A stretch of 64,000 nucleotides of DNA from a virus: positions 1 through 64,000 of IMG/VR virus record IMGVR_UViG_3300047443_000090, one strand, 5' to 3'. Positions 15,341-23,129 of this stretch are shown here, piece by piece (within the stretch, counting starts at the first letter, position 1; each line of letters opens with the position of its first letter). Below the pieces are notes generated by a model. It was not told the DNA's origin. It ran no database searches and saw only the letters and a list, made by a program, of their open reading frames with translations. Both the position numbers and the translations under genes were made by a program.

Positions 15341-16224
15341 GCAAAGAGCAGTGGGCAGAGGCGCGCGCCAAGTGGGAGTCAAGCCCCGATGTGTCGTTTC
15401 AGGACATCGCGCAGCAGTACGGTTGCAGCCGCCCCGCAGTAGGGCAGAAGGCAGAGAAGGATGGATGGACGAGGGGAGGGGAGAACACGCCTGCCCCAGC
15501 TCCAGCCCCGGCCCCGAAGAAGGCCGATACCCCGAAAGTTTCGCCCCCCTCGAAAGTTTCGGCCAAGCCCCCGAAAGTTTCGGGTAGCGGGGAGGGGAAT
15601 GCGCCATCGCAGCCAGAGTCAGAGCCTCCCGCATCCCTCCCGGCACTGTCGCAGCGTGACCGGGAAAGGATGCTTGGTCTGCGCCCTATGGGCCGCCCCA
15701 GTGACTACCGCCCCGAGTTCGTTAGCGAAATGATTTCCTACTTCGATATAGAGGTGGAGCGGGTTATAGAGGTGGACGTGCAGGACAAGGATGGTAAGAC
15801 CCGCACCGAACAGAAGGTAGTCGCCAACACATTCCCGACCCTGACGCGCTTCGCTGCAAAGATAGGCGTCACGCGGCAGACCTTGCACGACTGGGCGACC
15901 GCGAAAGAGAAAGATGGCTCCCCCAAATACCCGGACTTTTCTTACGCATACGCACGAGCAAAGGACTCGCAGGAAAGTTTGCTGGTCGAGGGCGGCATGG
16001 CTGGGGTATATGAAGCGCGGTTCGCCGTGTTCGCCGCGAAGAATCTGGCGGGCTGGAAGGATCAGGTTGAGACAACCGGTGAGGTGGTTCACACAATGGC
16101 TGCGGCTTCGGAGCTGGATGACCTGTACGCCGCTGGTGCCGCCGCGATGGCCGCCAATCGCATCAAGGTGGCCGAGCGCAAGCGCCGCGCTCTCGATGCC
16201 GAGGACGTGGAAGTGAGGGAATAG
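15328..16224 (+). CDS. terS: Small terminase subunit
   Basis: 298 aa; start at 15328. Residues 18-46 are an HTH (VSFQDIAQQYGCSRPAVGQKAEKDGW). Residues about 170-260 look like the DNA-packaging small-subunit core (TLTRFAAKIGVTRQTLHDWATAKEK..., FSYAYARAKDSQESLLVEGGMAGVYEARFAVFAAKNLAGW), which includes a second HTH. The linker (55-100) contains three PKVS/SKVS motifs encoded by palindromic CGAAAGTTTCG repeats. TerS recognises the pac/cos site and hands DNA to TerL encoded 2 bp downstream. Confidence 0.83.
   Translation: MARLSKEQWAEARAKWESSPDVSFQDIAQQYGCSRPAVGQKAEKDGWTRGGENTPAPAPAPAPKKADTPKVSPPSKVSAKPPKVSGSGEGNAPSQPESEPPASLPALSQRDRERMLGLRPMGRPSDYRPEFVSEMISYFDIEVERVIEVDVQDKDGKTRTEQKVVANTFPTLTRFAAKIGVTRQTLHDWATAKEKDGSPKYPDFSYAYARAKDSQESLLVEGGMAGVYEARFAVFAAKNLAGWKDQVETTGEVVHTMAAASELDDLYAAGAAAMAANRIKVAERKRRALDAEDVEVRE
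15533..15582. repeat. Three palindromic CGAAAGTTTCG sites (candidate pac)
   Basis: CGAAAGTTTCG occurs at 15533-15543, 15551-15561 and 15572-15582, 18 and 21 bp apart, so about two helical turns. It is a perfect five-base inverted repeat around a central G. Many pac phages have their packaging-start site inside the terS gene, so this is a candidate TerS-binding cluster. Protein-level repeat expansion is an alternative explanation. Confidence 0.6.
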
Positions 16225-16226
16225 CC

Positions 16227-17765
16227 GTGGCCGCAAGAGTTACCCGCACCCTACTGGATGACCCGCGCTACCCTGATTTCGTCAAGCGCTACGCCTTCGA
16301 CCTCCCCCGGTTCGCTATCGAGGTGTGCCGCATCATCCCGACGCATCAGCAATGGGAAATGTTCGAGAGCGTGCAAGACCCCGGCTCGCGCACGTCAATC
16401 GCGTCCGGCCACGGCACCGGCAAGACCGCAGGCTATGGCGTCATCGGCTTTTGGCACTTGCTCTGCTATCACCTGTCCAACACTATCCTATCGGCCCCGA
16501 AGCTGACGACCGTTTCTGACGGTGTGTGGAAAGAGTTTTCCGACTTGGTGGGCAAGATCAAGAGCGGGCCGCACGCATGGATTACCGAGTTTTTCGAGGT
16601 GCAGGCCGAGCGCGTTTTCGTGAAGGGCTTCAAGCTGTCGTGGTGGATCGTCGCCAAGACCGCGCCGCGCGGCTCGCCTGAGAATCTGGCCGGTGCTCAC
16701 CGCGACTGGCTCTTGTTCCTTGTCGATGAGGCGTCCGGCGTCCCTGATGCGAACTTCGGCGTGATTACCGGCGCGCTGACGGACAAGCGCAACCGCATGT
16801 GCATCGCGTCGCAGCCCACGCGCGCATCGGGTTTCTTCTATGACACGCACCACACGCTTTCGATTGGCGAGGGCGGCGCGTGGAACAACCTCGTTTTCAG
16901 CTCCGAAGACTCGCCTATCGTGTCGGTCGAGTTCTGCATGGAGAAGAAGAAGCAGTACACGCCCGAGGAATACGATATCAAGGTGCTGGGCCGGTTCTCC
17001 GAGCAGTCGAGCAAGTACCTGCTGGGGCCGAAGGCGATTCAAGCGTGCGTGGGCTTGAAGGTTATCCGCGATGACGAGGAATTCGGCTGGCTGCTGCCGG
17101 TGGACGTGGGCGGCGGCGGCTACCGCGATAAGAGCGTGGTGCTCGCCCTGAAGGTGACTGGCGAGGGCGAGTTTGGCGATATGGCCCGCCGCGTCCAGCT
17201 CGTGCGCGTGCCGGTTTGCTCCAACAGCCAGGACGTTTCAGACCTCCCCGGCGTCATCATCAACGAGGCCGGACAGCGCAACAACTCGATGGCGCTCGTT
17301 GACGCGGGCGGCATCGGCTTGGGCGTGGTCAAGCAGCTCGAAAAGGCCGACTTCCATCACTTCATCAAGGTCAATTGGGGCTCCCCTAACTTCCGCAAGG
17401 AATACAAGGATCGCTACGTCAACCAGCGCGCGCAGGCGATATGCGGGCTGTCCCGCGCCGTGCAGGAGGGCCGCTTTGGCATTGACGAGGATATAGACCC
17501 GGCCATCGTGAAGCAGATTGTGCGTGAGGGCTCGCGCATCCCGTACCACTGGGACGAGCGCGCGCGCCGCTACATCGCCAAGAAAGAGGATATGAAGAAA
17601 GACGGCATACCATCGCCGGACATTTGGGACTCGTGTTCATTCTCGTTCCTCGAAAGCGCGCACTACAATCTGAGCGGCGAAGAAGCGGCCAACGACAGCG
17701 ATGCGCTGGGCAGCGCACGCAAGCGCCTGCTGGCGTCGCTGGGCATGGATCAGGAGGCCGCATGA
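16227..17765 (+). CDS. terL: Large terminase subunit (ATPase/nuclease)
   Basis: 512 aa, GTG start. Walker A SGHGTGKT at about 59-66 and Walker B LFLVDEASG at about 161-168; a coupling-like SQPTRASG follows near 195. The C-terminal RNase H-like nuclease is indicated by DVGGGGYRDKSVV (about 293) and ALVDAGGIGLG (about 354), each with the expected acidic residue, and a third acid near PSPDIWDS. It translocates DNA into the prohead and cuts it. Size is typical. Confidence 0.93.
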   Translation: MAARVTRTLLDDPRYPDFVKRYAFDLPRFAIEVCRIIPTHQQWEMFESVQDPGSRTSIASGHGTGKTAGYGVIGFWHLLCYHLSNTILSAPKLTTVSDGVWKEFSDLVGKIKSGPHAWITEFFEVQAERVFVKGFKLSWWIVAKTAPRGSPENLAGAHRDWLLFLVDEASGVPDANFGVITGALTDKRNRMCIASQPTRASGFFYDTHHTLSIGEGGAWNNLVFSSEDSPIVSVEFCMEKKKQYTPEEYDIKVLGRFSEQSSKYLLGPKAIQACVGLKVIRDDEEFGWLLPVDVGGGGYRDKSVVLALKVTGEGEFGDMARRVQLVRVPVCSNSQDVSDLPGVIINEAGQRNNSMALVDAGGIGLGVVKQLEKADFHHFIKVNWGSPNFRKEYKDRYVNQRAQAICGLSRAVQEGRFGIDEDIDPAIVKQIVREGSRIPYHWDERARRYIAKKEDMKKDGIPSPDIWDSCSFSFLESAHYNLSGEEAANDSDALGSARKRLLASLGMDQEAA

Positions 17766-18121
17766 GGGAAGGCATAGGCGAGAGCCATTGCGCTGATCTG
17801 GCGGGCTTTACGGCCTTCTTCCGGCCCGGCTTCCTGCCGTGGCTGGTGCGCAATGAGCCAATCTACCGGCAATTCGAGCGGCAAACGCTGGAGCTGATAA
17901 GCGACGGCTGGCAGCACTTTGCGGCGCGCACCATCGTGGAGGAAATCCGGCACTACACGCGGTTGCGCGAGGCTGGCGCGTGCTCGTTCAAGATCAACGA
18001 CCACATGGCCCCTGATCTGGCGCGCGCGTTCGTGATCCGGCATCCCCAGCACGCCCTGCTATGGGAATACCGGCGCGACGACGCGGCGCAGTTTCTTGCT
18101 GCTGTCAGGCGCGGCGGATAA
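17762..18121 (+). CDS. 119-aa protein after terL, unknown
   Basis: ATGA overlap with terL. Helical, with conserved-looking ARTIVEEIRHYTRL and FKINDHMAPDLARAFVIRHPQHALLWEYR, which resembles a family of small phage proteins found next to terminase genes in host-related prophages. I do not recognise a function. It ends the long rightward operon. Confidence 0.75.
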   Translation: MREGIGESHCADLAGFTAFFRPGFLPWLVRNEPIYRQFERQTLELISDGWQHFAARTIVEEIRHYTRLREAGACSFKINDHMAPDLARAFVIRHPQHALLWEYRRDDAAQFLAAVRRGG

Positions 18122-18148
18122 AAAAAAGCCCCGGCTTGCGCTGGGGCT
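18121..18148 (-). terminator. Terminator at the end of leftward transcription
   Basis: Stem AGCCCC/GGGGCT with T-run only on the minus strand (A7 at 18121-18127). It faces the leftward accessory block and protects the terminase operon from antisense transcription. Confidence 0.7.
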
Positions 18149-18562
18149 GAAATTGCTAGGTTTATAAACAAATACAACACGGCAAGTATATCACCTGTCG
18201 CCCGATGGCGTGAGTCGTCCTGTATTTCCCACAGGGCGAGAATTGAGGAAACGCAGCAACATACCTTTCCAGCAGGTACGCAATCGAACACTATCGGACG
18301 TGTCAAGGTGGAAGTGTACGGAAGTATGCCTTTTGACATTTGTACTTAGGTCAGCAATCGTACACCTCATTCGTACACCTATCGGCATTGCCCGGCTCGA
18401 TTAGCGGGCCTACACGGCACAAGGGCGCGGTTTTGGCACTCTGCCTTGTCCGGCGAAAATAAAGCGCTCTACGGGGCTTTCCGTGAGCCGGGCTTTTCTT
18501 GTTTGCCGCCCCTGATTTCCGGCAGCGCAGCGCCGTTTCGGGGATCGCCGGGCGCGCTCCGC

Positions 18563-18593
18563 TTGACTTTCCGTGCGTTAACTGCGATATAAT
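18563..18593 (+). promoter_or_regulatory. Promoter-like sequence opposing the 30-aa ORF
   Basis: TTGACT (18563-18568) and perfect TATAAT (18588-18593), 19-bp spacer. A transcript from here would run antisense through the small ORF 18641-18733. Slightly long spacing lowers confidence. Confidence 0.45.
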
Positions 18594-18633
18594 AAAAAAA
18601 GAGCCCCGGACGGTTGCTACCCGTTCGAGGCTC
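18594..18633 (-). terminator. Terminator of the 30-aa ORF
   Basis: Minus strand hairpin with outer stem GAGCC/GGCTC and inner CGAACGGG/CCGTCCG pairing around a six-base loop, ending in seven T. It starts eight bases after the ORF stop. Confidence 0.75.
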
Positions 18634-18640
18634 CGAGTGA

Positions 18641-18733
18641 TTAGCAGATCATCATCAATAGGGCTAGAGCAACTGCCTTATCGACGTGAATGCTAAACTC
18701 AAACTGCTTTCCGAGCTTTATAGTCATTTTCAT
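18641..18733 (-). CDS. 30-aa hydrophobic-tailed peptide (type I toxin candidate)
   Basis: Preceded by a near-perfect ribosome site (AAAGGAGGT) nine bases before the ATG. The peptide has a basic amphipathic first half (MKMTIKLGKQFEFSIHVDK) and a hydrophobic end (AVALALLMMIC). It lies between two terminators, so it is an isolated unit. A promoter-like element on the other strand could give an antisense RNA. This layout resembles type I toxin-antitoxin loci, but the sequence matches none I know. Confidence 0.5.
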   Translation of the reverse strand: MKMTIKLGKQFEFSIHVDKAVALALLMMIC

Positions 18734-18770
18734 CAATAGCTACCTCCTTTCGGGAGTGAGCTTACGAGAC

Positions 18771-18816
18771 AAAAACGCCCCCGTTCTACTTCTCAGGGAA
18801 AAACGGGGGCGTTTCT
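18771..18816 (-). terminator. Strong terminator downstream of 18841 gene
   Basis: Thirteen-base inverted repeat AAACGCCCCCGTT / AACGGGGGCGTTT around a 16-base loop. It ends the leftward operon running from 21102; the short T-runs on both sides allow some bidirectional action. Confidence 0.75.
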
Positions 18817-18840
18817 CGGCTCGACACCCCCGCCCGCATT

Positions 18841-19092
18841 CTATCCTTCCTCATTGCATTTTTGCAATACTGTTGCGCTACTCGGCAGGTTTGCGAAAAA
18901 GGCTTCTGCGCGGGCGTTGCTGGGCGCGGCGAGCGCTTCGGAATTGAGTTCGGCCACTTTCATCCAAAACAATTCGTGCTTTGCGGCGCTCAACTCATCG
19001 CGCAGGCGGGCGTTGTCCTTTGCCTCGCTTGCGGCCAGCTTCGCCAGCTCCAGCGGCGTGCGGCTCGCCAAGAGGTGATCGACTAGACTCAT
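18841..19092 (-). CDS. 83-aa helical protein
   Basis: Start at 19092 (ATGA overlap with its neighbour); the longer frame to 19158 is not needed. Begins MSLVDHLLASRTPLELAKLA and is Ala/Glu-rich, probably coiled coil. Last gene of the leftward unit. Function unknown. Confidence 0.7.
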   Translation of the reverse strand: MSLVDHLLASRTPLELAKLAASEAKDNARLRDELSAAKHELFWMKVAELNSEALAAPSNARAEAFFANLPSSATVLQKCNEEG

Positions 19093-19397
19093 TTCGCGTC
19101 GGCCAGTGCGGCGTCGATATCGGCGCACAGGCTTACGGCTGGTGCTACGTCCTTCCACATTCCCAGCGTGGCGCGCGCTTCACGCAGCAACCCCAATATT
19201 CGCGCCGCATCCTTGGCTTCGCCCTGCTGCGCCGCAACCAATTCAGCGGCTGCATGGCGCGCGTCGCGGTGGCCTACTCTGTATGCGATTTTGTTGGTGC
19301 CTTCCGTGTATGGCGGGTCGCACGGCAGGTTCATGATTGCGATGTGCAGCGCGTTGGCCTGCTCTGTCTGTTCGTGGCTATTGGTGGTCATGTTCAT
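19089..19397 (-). CDS. 102-aa accessory protein
   Basis: Begins MNMTTNSHEQTEQANALHIA. Helical, with one Cys-Asp-Pro-Pro segment and a GHRDARHAAAELVAAQQ stretch. ATGA overlap with the downstream gene. No family recognised. Confidence 0.7.
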   Translation of the reverse strand: MNMTTNSHEQTEQANALHIAIMNLPCDPPYTEGTNKIAYRVGHRDARHAAAELVAAQQGEAKDAARILGLLREARATLGMWKDVAPAVSLCADIDAALADAK

Positions 19398-19441
19398 CCT
19401 GTGGTCATGGTGCGGCTCGAAGTGCGCCGCCTCACTGGCAA

Positions 19442-19460
19442 AGCCCGCTCATGGCGGGCT
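19442..19460 (-). terminator. Weak stem-loop after the 113-aa gene
   Basis: AGCCCGC/GCGGGCT hairpin with loop TCATG; minus-strand side followed by TTTG only. Possible partial terminator or mRNA-stabilising hairpin. Confidence 0.45.
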
Positions 19461-19482
19461 GTGGCGCTTCAGTAGGGCGAAT

Positions 19483-19824
19483 TCAGCATGAAAGGTCGAG
19501 GCGCAACCGGATGCGCTCGATCATAGGTGAAACTTGTTCCCATTTCAGCGTGCCGGGATCGCTGCCGAGGCCAATGCACAAGTACACGCCAGCGATGATA
19601 ATCCCAACTGGGTAGTACGGGTCATAGCGGGGATAGCCCGGCTCGTGAATTCGATTGGTGACATCATTGAAGGCGCACTCCGACTCAAGCTCATCGAGCG
19701 TATCGGATACGGTGGCGCCATCGCTCACATGAAAGTGCAATAGGAATATTTCTTGTTCGGCGGGCGTGAGCGCTGCTTCGGCAGCTTTAAAAACGTCCTT
19801 TTCCATCTTGGCATCTTTGTTCAT
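19483..19824 (-). CDS. 113-aa acidic accessory protein
   Basis: Residues 1-60 are acidic and helical (AAEAALTPAEQEIFLLHFHVSDG); residues 65-90 hold a hydrophobic strand GYPRYDPYYPVGIIIAGVYLCIGL that could be a buried hairpin or a membrane segment. It follows the 100-aa gene by 5 bp. Function unknown. Confidence 0.7.
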   Translation of the reverse strand: MNKDAKMEKDVFKAAEAALTPAEQEIFLLHFHVSDGATVSDTLDELESECAFNDVTNRIHEPGYPRYDPYYPVGIIIAGVYLCIGLGSDPGTLKWEQVSPMIERIRLRLDLSC

Positions 19825-19829
19825 CCCGA

Positions 19830-20132
19830 TCAGCCCTTTTGGATTTTATGGAAAAGGAGCTTTTGGAACTCGGTTCGCAGCTCGTCGGCCCCAGCTTGTC
19901 GCCCGGCGTTGTAGACGACTTCAACAATATTCGCCAGCGTCAACTCGCGGCTGTCGAAGCAGCCTACAATCGGGTGCCGGATTCCTGCCGGGAAAGCGTT
20001 ATCGTTCATGCCCACAAAGCCCAGCGGCCCCAATGCAGCGAGGGCGTCGGCTTTGGCGCGATGGCTTTGCTGCCATTCTTCGGGTGCAATATAGTCGAGG
20101 TGGTCAGCGGGTAATGGGGACTGCTGTGTCAT
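19830..20132 (-). CDS. 100-aa accessory protein
   Basis: Begins MTQQSPLPADHLDYIAPEEW; contains FVGMNDNAFPAGIRHPIVGC and a helical C-terminus. No family recognised. Part of the leftward unit driven by the promoter at 21154-21182. Confidence 0.7.
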   Translation of the reverse strand: MTQQSPLPADHLDYIAPEEWQQSHRAKADALAALGPLGFVGMNDNAFPAGIRHPIVGCFDSRELTLANIVEVVYNAGRQAGADELRTEFQKLLFHKIQKG

Positions 20133-20216
20133 TGGGAATCCTATTAGTGGTAGTTGGAACTGGAAAGGCCCGCTTGTGGCGGTATTAATTACCCGGAATT
20201 CCGGGGATTTAATTGG

Positions 20217-20459
20217 TCAGGCTGGCGTCACCTTGACGCGCTTCGTGTACGGGGCGCGCGTCGCCATGATCTTCTCTGGCGTCATGCCCAGCCCATCAGC
20301 GATGCGGTGGATTTCCGCGATGGCCTCGGCGCGGCTGTCGCGCTGGCTGGTAGTGATCTTGTCGGCCACGGCGGCTTGCAGCGCCTTCAGCTCGGTGAGT
20401 ACAAGGCTGTCCATCAGGGTAGTGATTTCAGCCAGTGCCAGTTGGGAGTAGGTCGTCAT
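20217..20459 (-). CDS. H-NS N-terminal-like small protein
   Basis: 80 aa from ATG 20459. LTELKALQAAVADKITTSQRDSRAEAIAEIHRIADGLGMTPEKIM has the character of the H-NS/BpH3 oligomerisation region and linker: a coiled coil, then the (E/A)xIxxIxxxxxxxGLT motif. The usual DNA-binding (YRDP..TW.G.GR.P) domain is missing; only a short basic tail (YTKRVKVTPA) remains. Truncated H-NS proteins of mobile elements can poison or modulate host H-NS. Similarity is by eye only. Confidence 0.5.
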   Translation of the reverse strand: MTTYSQLALAEITTLMDSLVLTELKALQAAVADKITTSQRDSRAEAIAEIHRIADGLGMTPEKIMATRAPYTKRVKVTPA

Positions 20460-20479
20460 TTCATTGTCTTTCAAGTGAT

Positions 20480-20501
20480 GCGCCAGCCGGGTTGCTGGCG
20501 C
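20480..20501 (-). other. Stem-loop between two accessory genes
   Basis: Perfect GCGCCAGC/GCTGGCGC inverted repeat with loop CGGGTT, sited just after the 192-aa gene. No T-run on either side, so it is more likely an mRNA end or stability element than a full terminator. Confidence 0.5.
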
Positions 20502-20523
20502 GGGTTGTTAGGATTCCAGTGAA

Positions 20524-21102
20524 CTAATAAGGTATGTCGTAGTGGAGCAGATCAAGCTGTGCGAGCCTGATGCGCTCGCGCTCGGCATCGGTAAGGGGAG
20601 GCGTCGGGCGCAGAGCTTCCATCTTCGCGCCAATGGCCTCGGCCTCGGCTTCCAGCTCCGCGATGGCGGCGCGCGACTGGGCGGCCCAGCAGGACGGATG
20701 CTGGCCCGGCCCGGCGTCGCCGTACAGGGCGCACTCGGAGCGGTATTGCGTCATCGCCTCGGCGTCGCTTTCGCGGATCGAGTCGATGTGCTCCCCGATT
20801 TCCGCATGGCGCGCGGCCAGCGTGTCGTAGTCGTCCGACAGTGCCGGTGCGGCGGCGACTGGCTCGGCTTCAGGCTCGCAATGGCGCTCGAAACCAACCA
20901 CGGTGCCGAAGTCCGAAACGGTGCGGACGTGCTTCACGGCGCGCATCGTCGGCAGCGTGGCGGCCTCGCAATACGCCTCGCGGATAGCGGCGTCGATAGA
21001 GTGCCCGGCCATTTCTTCAAAGCGGGCCGCCGCCTTGTCGAGCGTCTTGTAATTGCGCTTGGTGCTGCCGTCAGTGTCGCGGGTGATTACGGTGTAGTTC
21101 AT
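20524..21102 (-). CDS. 192-aa accessory protein, first gene after promoter copy A
   Basis: Starts MNYTVITRDTDGSTKRNYKT, a beta-rich N-terminal domain of about 70 aa, then an Ala/Pro/Glu linker and a charged helical C-terminus (IAELEAEAEAIGAKMEALRP). No recognised family. It follows the repeated promoter by about 50 bp, so it should be the lead gene of a regulated unit. Confidence 0.75.
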   Translation of the reverse strand: MNYTVITRDTDGSTKRNYKTLDKAAARFEEMAGHSIDAAIREAYCEAATLPTMRAVKHVRTVSDFGTVVGFERHCEPEAEPVAAAPALSDDYDTLAARHAEIGEHIDSIRESDAEAMTQYRSECALYGDAGPGQHPSCWAAQSRAAIAELEAEAEAIGAKMEALRPTPPLTDAERERIRLAQLDLLHYDIPY

Positions 21103-21153
21103 CGTCGTGCCCTATGTGTGCCAGCCGCGCCCTGTGCGCTGCCCATAACCGAT

Positions 21154-21182
21154 ACTGTATGCGCTCACGTTTATGGCGTCAA
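21154..21182 (-). promoter_or_regulatory. Repeated promoter, copy A
   Basis: Minus strand TTGACG, 17 bp, TACAGT, with the invariant GTGAGCGCATACA block overlapping the -10. Leader after it (GGTTATGGGC, GC-rich) is shared with copies B and, in part, C. Drives 20524-21102 and following genes. Confidence 0.8.
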
Positions 21183-21215
21183 GCGGTATTTGCATGGGCA
21201 CACGAAAAGCCGTGG

Positions 21216-21617
21216 TTACAGCCCGGCCAAGTCGTTGCGCGGGTAGATCAAAACCTTCTTGTCGATGTCGGCGCATTCGCTATCGAGGCAATGGCGGCTT
21301 ACCATCTTCATGCCCTTGGTAAGCCACTTCAGCGCGTCGGCGCGCGCTGGCGGTGATCTACGACAGCCGTACCTGCGGAAGTATTGCCTGTCCACGCGCG
21401 CGCGCCGAAAGCTGTAGCGGCGGCCCACTTCTTCCAGATCAATCAGGAGGTCGAGGTCATTGGGCGCTTGGCTCCCCTTGACCGTCGAGCCGAATACCCA
21501 AATGCGTTTGATGCGGACGGCCTCATGGCTGCACAAGGGCGTAGCCAGTAGGCCGTTGACCGATTGAACGCGCCGCGCGACCTCGTTGGCGTAGCGTAGG
21601 GCTGTCGCCAGCTTCAT
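21216..21617 (-). CDS. Nucleotidyltransferase-fold protein (MNT-like)
   Basis: 133 aa. [23 protein letters not shown] contains the pol-beta-type motif: G43-S44 and the metal-binding pair D54/D56. It is short, like the minimal nucleotidyltransferases that act as MNT antitoxins or AMP/CMP-transferring modifiers. No HEPN partner was found; the neighbour is a serine resolvase, overlapping by ATGA. The region after residue 65 is basic ([19 protein letters not shown]) and may be divergent. A modifying role on the resolvase or on a host target is speculation. Confidence 0.78.
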   Translation of the reverse strand: MKLATALRYANEVARRVQSVNGLLATPLCSHEAVRIKRIWVFGSTVKGSQAPNDLDLLIDLEEVGRRYSFRRARVDRQYFRRYGCRRSPPARADALKWLTKGMKMVSRHCLDSECADIDKKVLIYPRNDLAGL

Positions 21618-22210
21618 TGCTTATGCGCCAGTGTGGCGGCGTTGTCCCGCACGCGCATGATGGTCTGCCGGGTGGTGCTCATGTGGCGCGCAACCTGCGC
21701 GATGGGCACTCCAGCGTCTACCAGTTCAAGCGCAGCGGCGCGCTGGCCCTCGTCCAGTGCTGGCGGTCGCCCGAAGCGCTTACCGGCCTTGCGTGCCCGC
21801 GTCAGGCCCGCGTTGGTGCGCTCGATCAGCAAGTCCCGCTCGAACTCCGCGACGGCTGCGATAACGCCCATCGTCATCTTGCCCGCTGGGCTGGTCAGGT
21901 CGATCCCGCCCAGTGCGAGGCAATGCACGCGCACGCCGAAGTGCTCCAGCTTCGTGACGGTGGTGCGCAAGTCCATCGCGTTGCGGCCCAGCCGGTCGAG
22001 CTTGGTCACAACGAGGATGTCGCCGGGCTCCAGCCGGTCGAGTAGCTTGGTGAAGCCAGGACGCTCGCTCGCGGCGACGGAGCCGCTGATGGTTTCCTGC
22101 ACCACGCGCGCGGGCTCCACGGCGAAGCCTGCCGCGACAATCTCGGCGGTCTGGTTGCTGGTGTGCTGGTCGCCGGTAGACACGCGGCAGTAGGCAAATA
22201 CTCGGCTCAT
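21614..22210 (-). CDS. Serine recombinase (resolvase/invertase family)
   Basis: 198 aa from ATG 22210. N-terminal catalytic domain: YCRVSTGDQ with nucleophile Ser11, [52 protein letters not shown] (the E helix). C-terminal [24 protein letters not shown]. Size matches Tn3/gamma-delta resolvases and Gin/Cin. On a phage-plasmid it would resolve multimers, like Cre of P1; the tail-fibre region shows no invertible segment, arguing against a tail-switching invertase. Confidence 0.92.
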   Translation of the reverse strand: MSRVFAYCRVSTGDQHTSNQTAEIVAAGFAVEPARVVQETISGSVAASERPGFTKLLDRLEPGDILVVTKLDRLGRNAMDLRTTVTKLEHFGVRVHCLALGGIDLTSPAGKMTMGVIAAVAEFERDLLIERTNAGLTRARKAGKRFGRPPALDEGQRAAALELVDAGVPIAQVARHMSTTRQTIMRVRDNAATLAHKQ

Positions 22211-22212
22211 AT

Positions 22213-22404
22213 TCAACGCTCCGTGATAGGGGCTGCGATGCAGCCGGAATGACTGGCCCACTGAAAGACCTCAAGCCCTTGGCGCTTCCATGAGCGTATT
22301 TGTAGGCGGCGCTGCTTGGCGTTACCGGAGGCTTTAGACGTGGTTATCGAGCCGCTTTTTGACCGGAGGTTGAACGTGCCGCACATAAAAGTTGATAGGT
22401 TCAT
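22213..22404 (-). CDS. Possible 63-aa basic protein
   Basis: ATG 22404 lies 16 bases before the upstream gene's stop and the frame ends 3 bp before the resolvase. Sequence is basic ([18 protein letters not shown]). No family; could equally be an untranslated leader of the resolvase gene. Confidence 0.35.
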   Translation of the reverse strand: MNLSTFMCGTFNLRSKSGSITTSKASGNAKQRRLQIRSWKRQGLEVFQWASHSGCIAAPITER

Positions 22405-22419
22405 ATTTTGTCAGGCTTT

Positions 22420-23097
22420 CTATTTGAGGGTCGGGCCGCCTTTGGCCGCTACGTGGGCAGCGACAAGATTGCGCCAATACTCGGCGTCCTTCCGCGCGGC
22501 GTCGCGCTCGTGCTGCTGGCGCGTGAACAGGGCTGCGGCATCGGTCAGCGTGACGTACACGGTGTTGGTGTCGTCGCGGTGCTTGCCCGCCATCCGGTTT
22601 GCGATGGTGTAGTAGGTGTGTTGCTCCAGTTCGGACAGGTCGGCCCCGAACGGCTCCCGCCAGTGTGAGGTAAGGAACAGGTCGTGACGGCCATCGGGAA
22701 TGAGGCACGCCGCAGTTTCGTACTGAATCGAGTTGATCCGATTGCCCTGCACAGTGATTTGCACAGGAAGGTAGCGGACAAGAGCGGGAGGCTGCGCAAC
22801 AGGGCTATCCGGCGTCGAGCAGTCAGCCGAAGCGCATGGCCCGGTAACGGTTTGCTCGCATGTTTCGCAGTAGGTAGCGCCGCTATGCGAGGCGGCGAGC
22901 TTGCGGATCGTCAGTACAGCGGCATCAGTCGCCGTGCCGTCTGCATCCATCCAGTCCGGCGCGACATCATTCAGCGCCGCGCAGACAGCGTGCCATGCGT
23001 CGGCTTGGCTGGCGAGGGCTGGCGAGAACGCTTCATCCTTCGGCAGAAATTGCAGCCCCGGCTGGGGTTCGGTAGCGGGCGGTTGGGTCTTGTTCAT
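22420..23097 (-). CDS. 225-aa accessory protein
   Basis: Start at 23097 with AAAGGAAC upstream. Residues about 85-110 hold a four-cysteine pattern (YCETCEQTVTGPCASADC) suggesting a zinc site. The middle (LVRYLPVQITVQGNRINSIQYETA) is beta-rich and the end is helical (RQQHERDAARKDAEYWRNLVAAH). This DAEYWRNL tail also occurs in other phage hypothetical proteins. No function assigned. Confidence 0.72.
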   Translation of the reverse strand: MNKTQPPATEPQPGLQFLPKDEAFSPALASQADAWHAVCAALNDVAPDWMDADGTATDAAVLTIRKLAASHSGATYCETCEQTVTGPCASADCSTPDSPVAQPPALVRYLPVQITVQGNRINSIQYETAACLIPDGRHDLFLTSHWREPFGADLSELEQHTYYTIANRMAGKHRDDTNTVYVTLTDAAALFTRQQHERDAARKDAEYWRNLVAAHVAAKGGPTLK

Positions 23098-23129
23098 GGG
23101 GTTCCTTTGGGTGGTAGTGGTGGTGGCGA

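Larger units (their letters stand above)
18149..18640. other. Gene-poor spacer between terminase and accessory block
   Basis: No convincing gene. It contains a GTGTACG site (18314-18320) and two inverted CGTACAC copies (18359-18365, 18372-18378), other GTAC boxes, several GC-rich palindromes near 18400-18520 and a promoter-like sequence at 18563-18593. The three GTGTACG sites could be a resolvase res site or a regulator box; evidence is weak. Confidence 0.6.
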
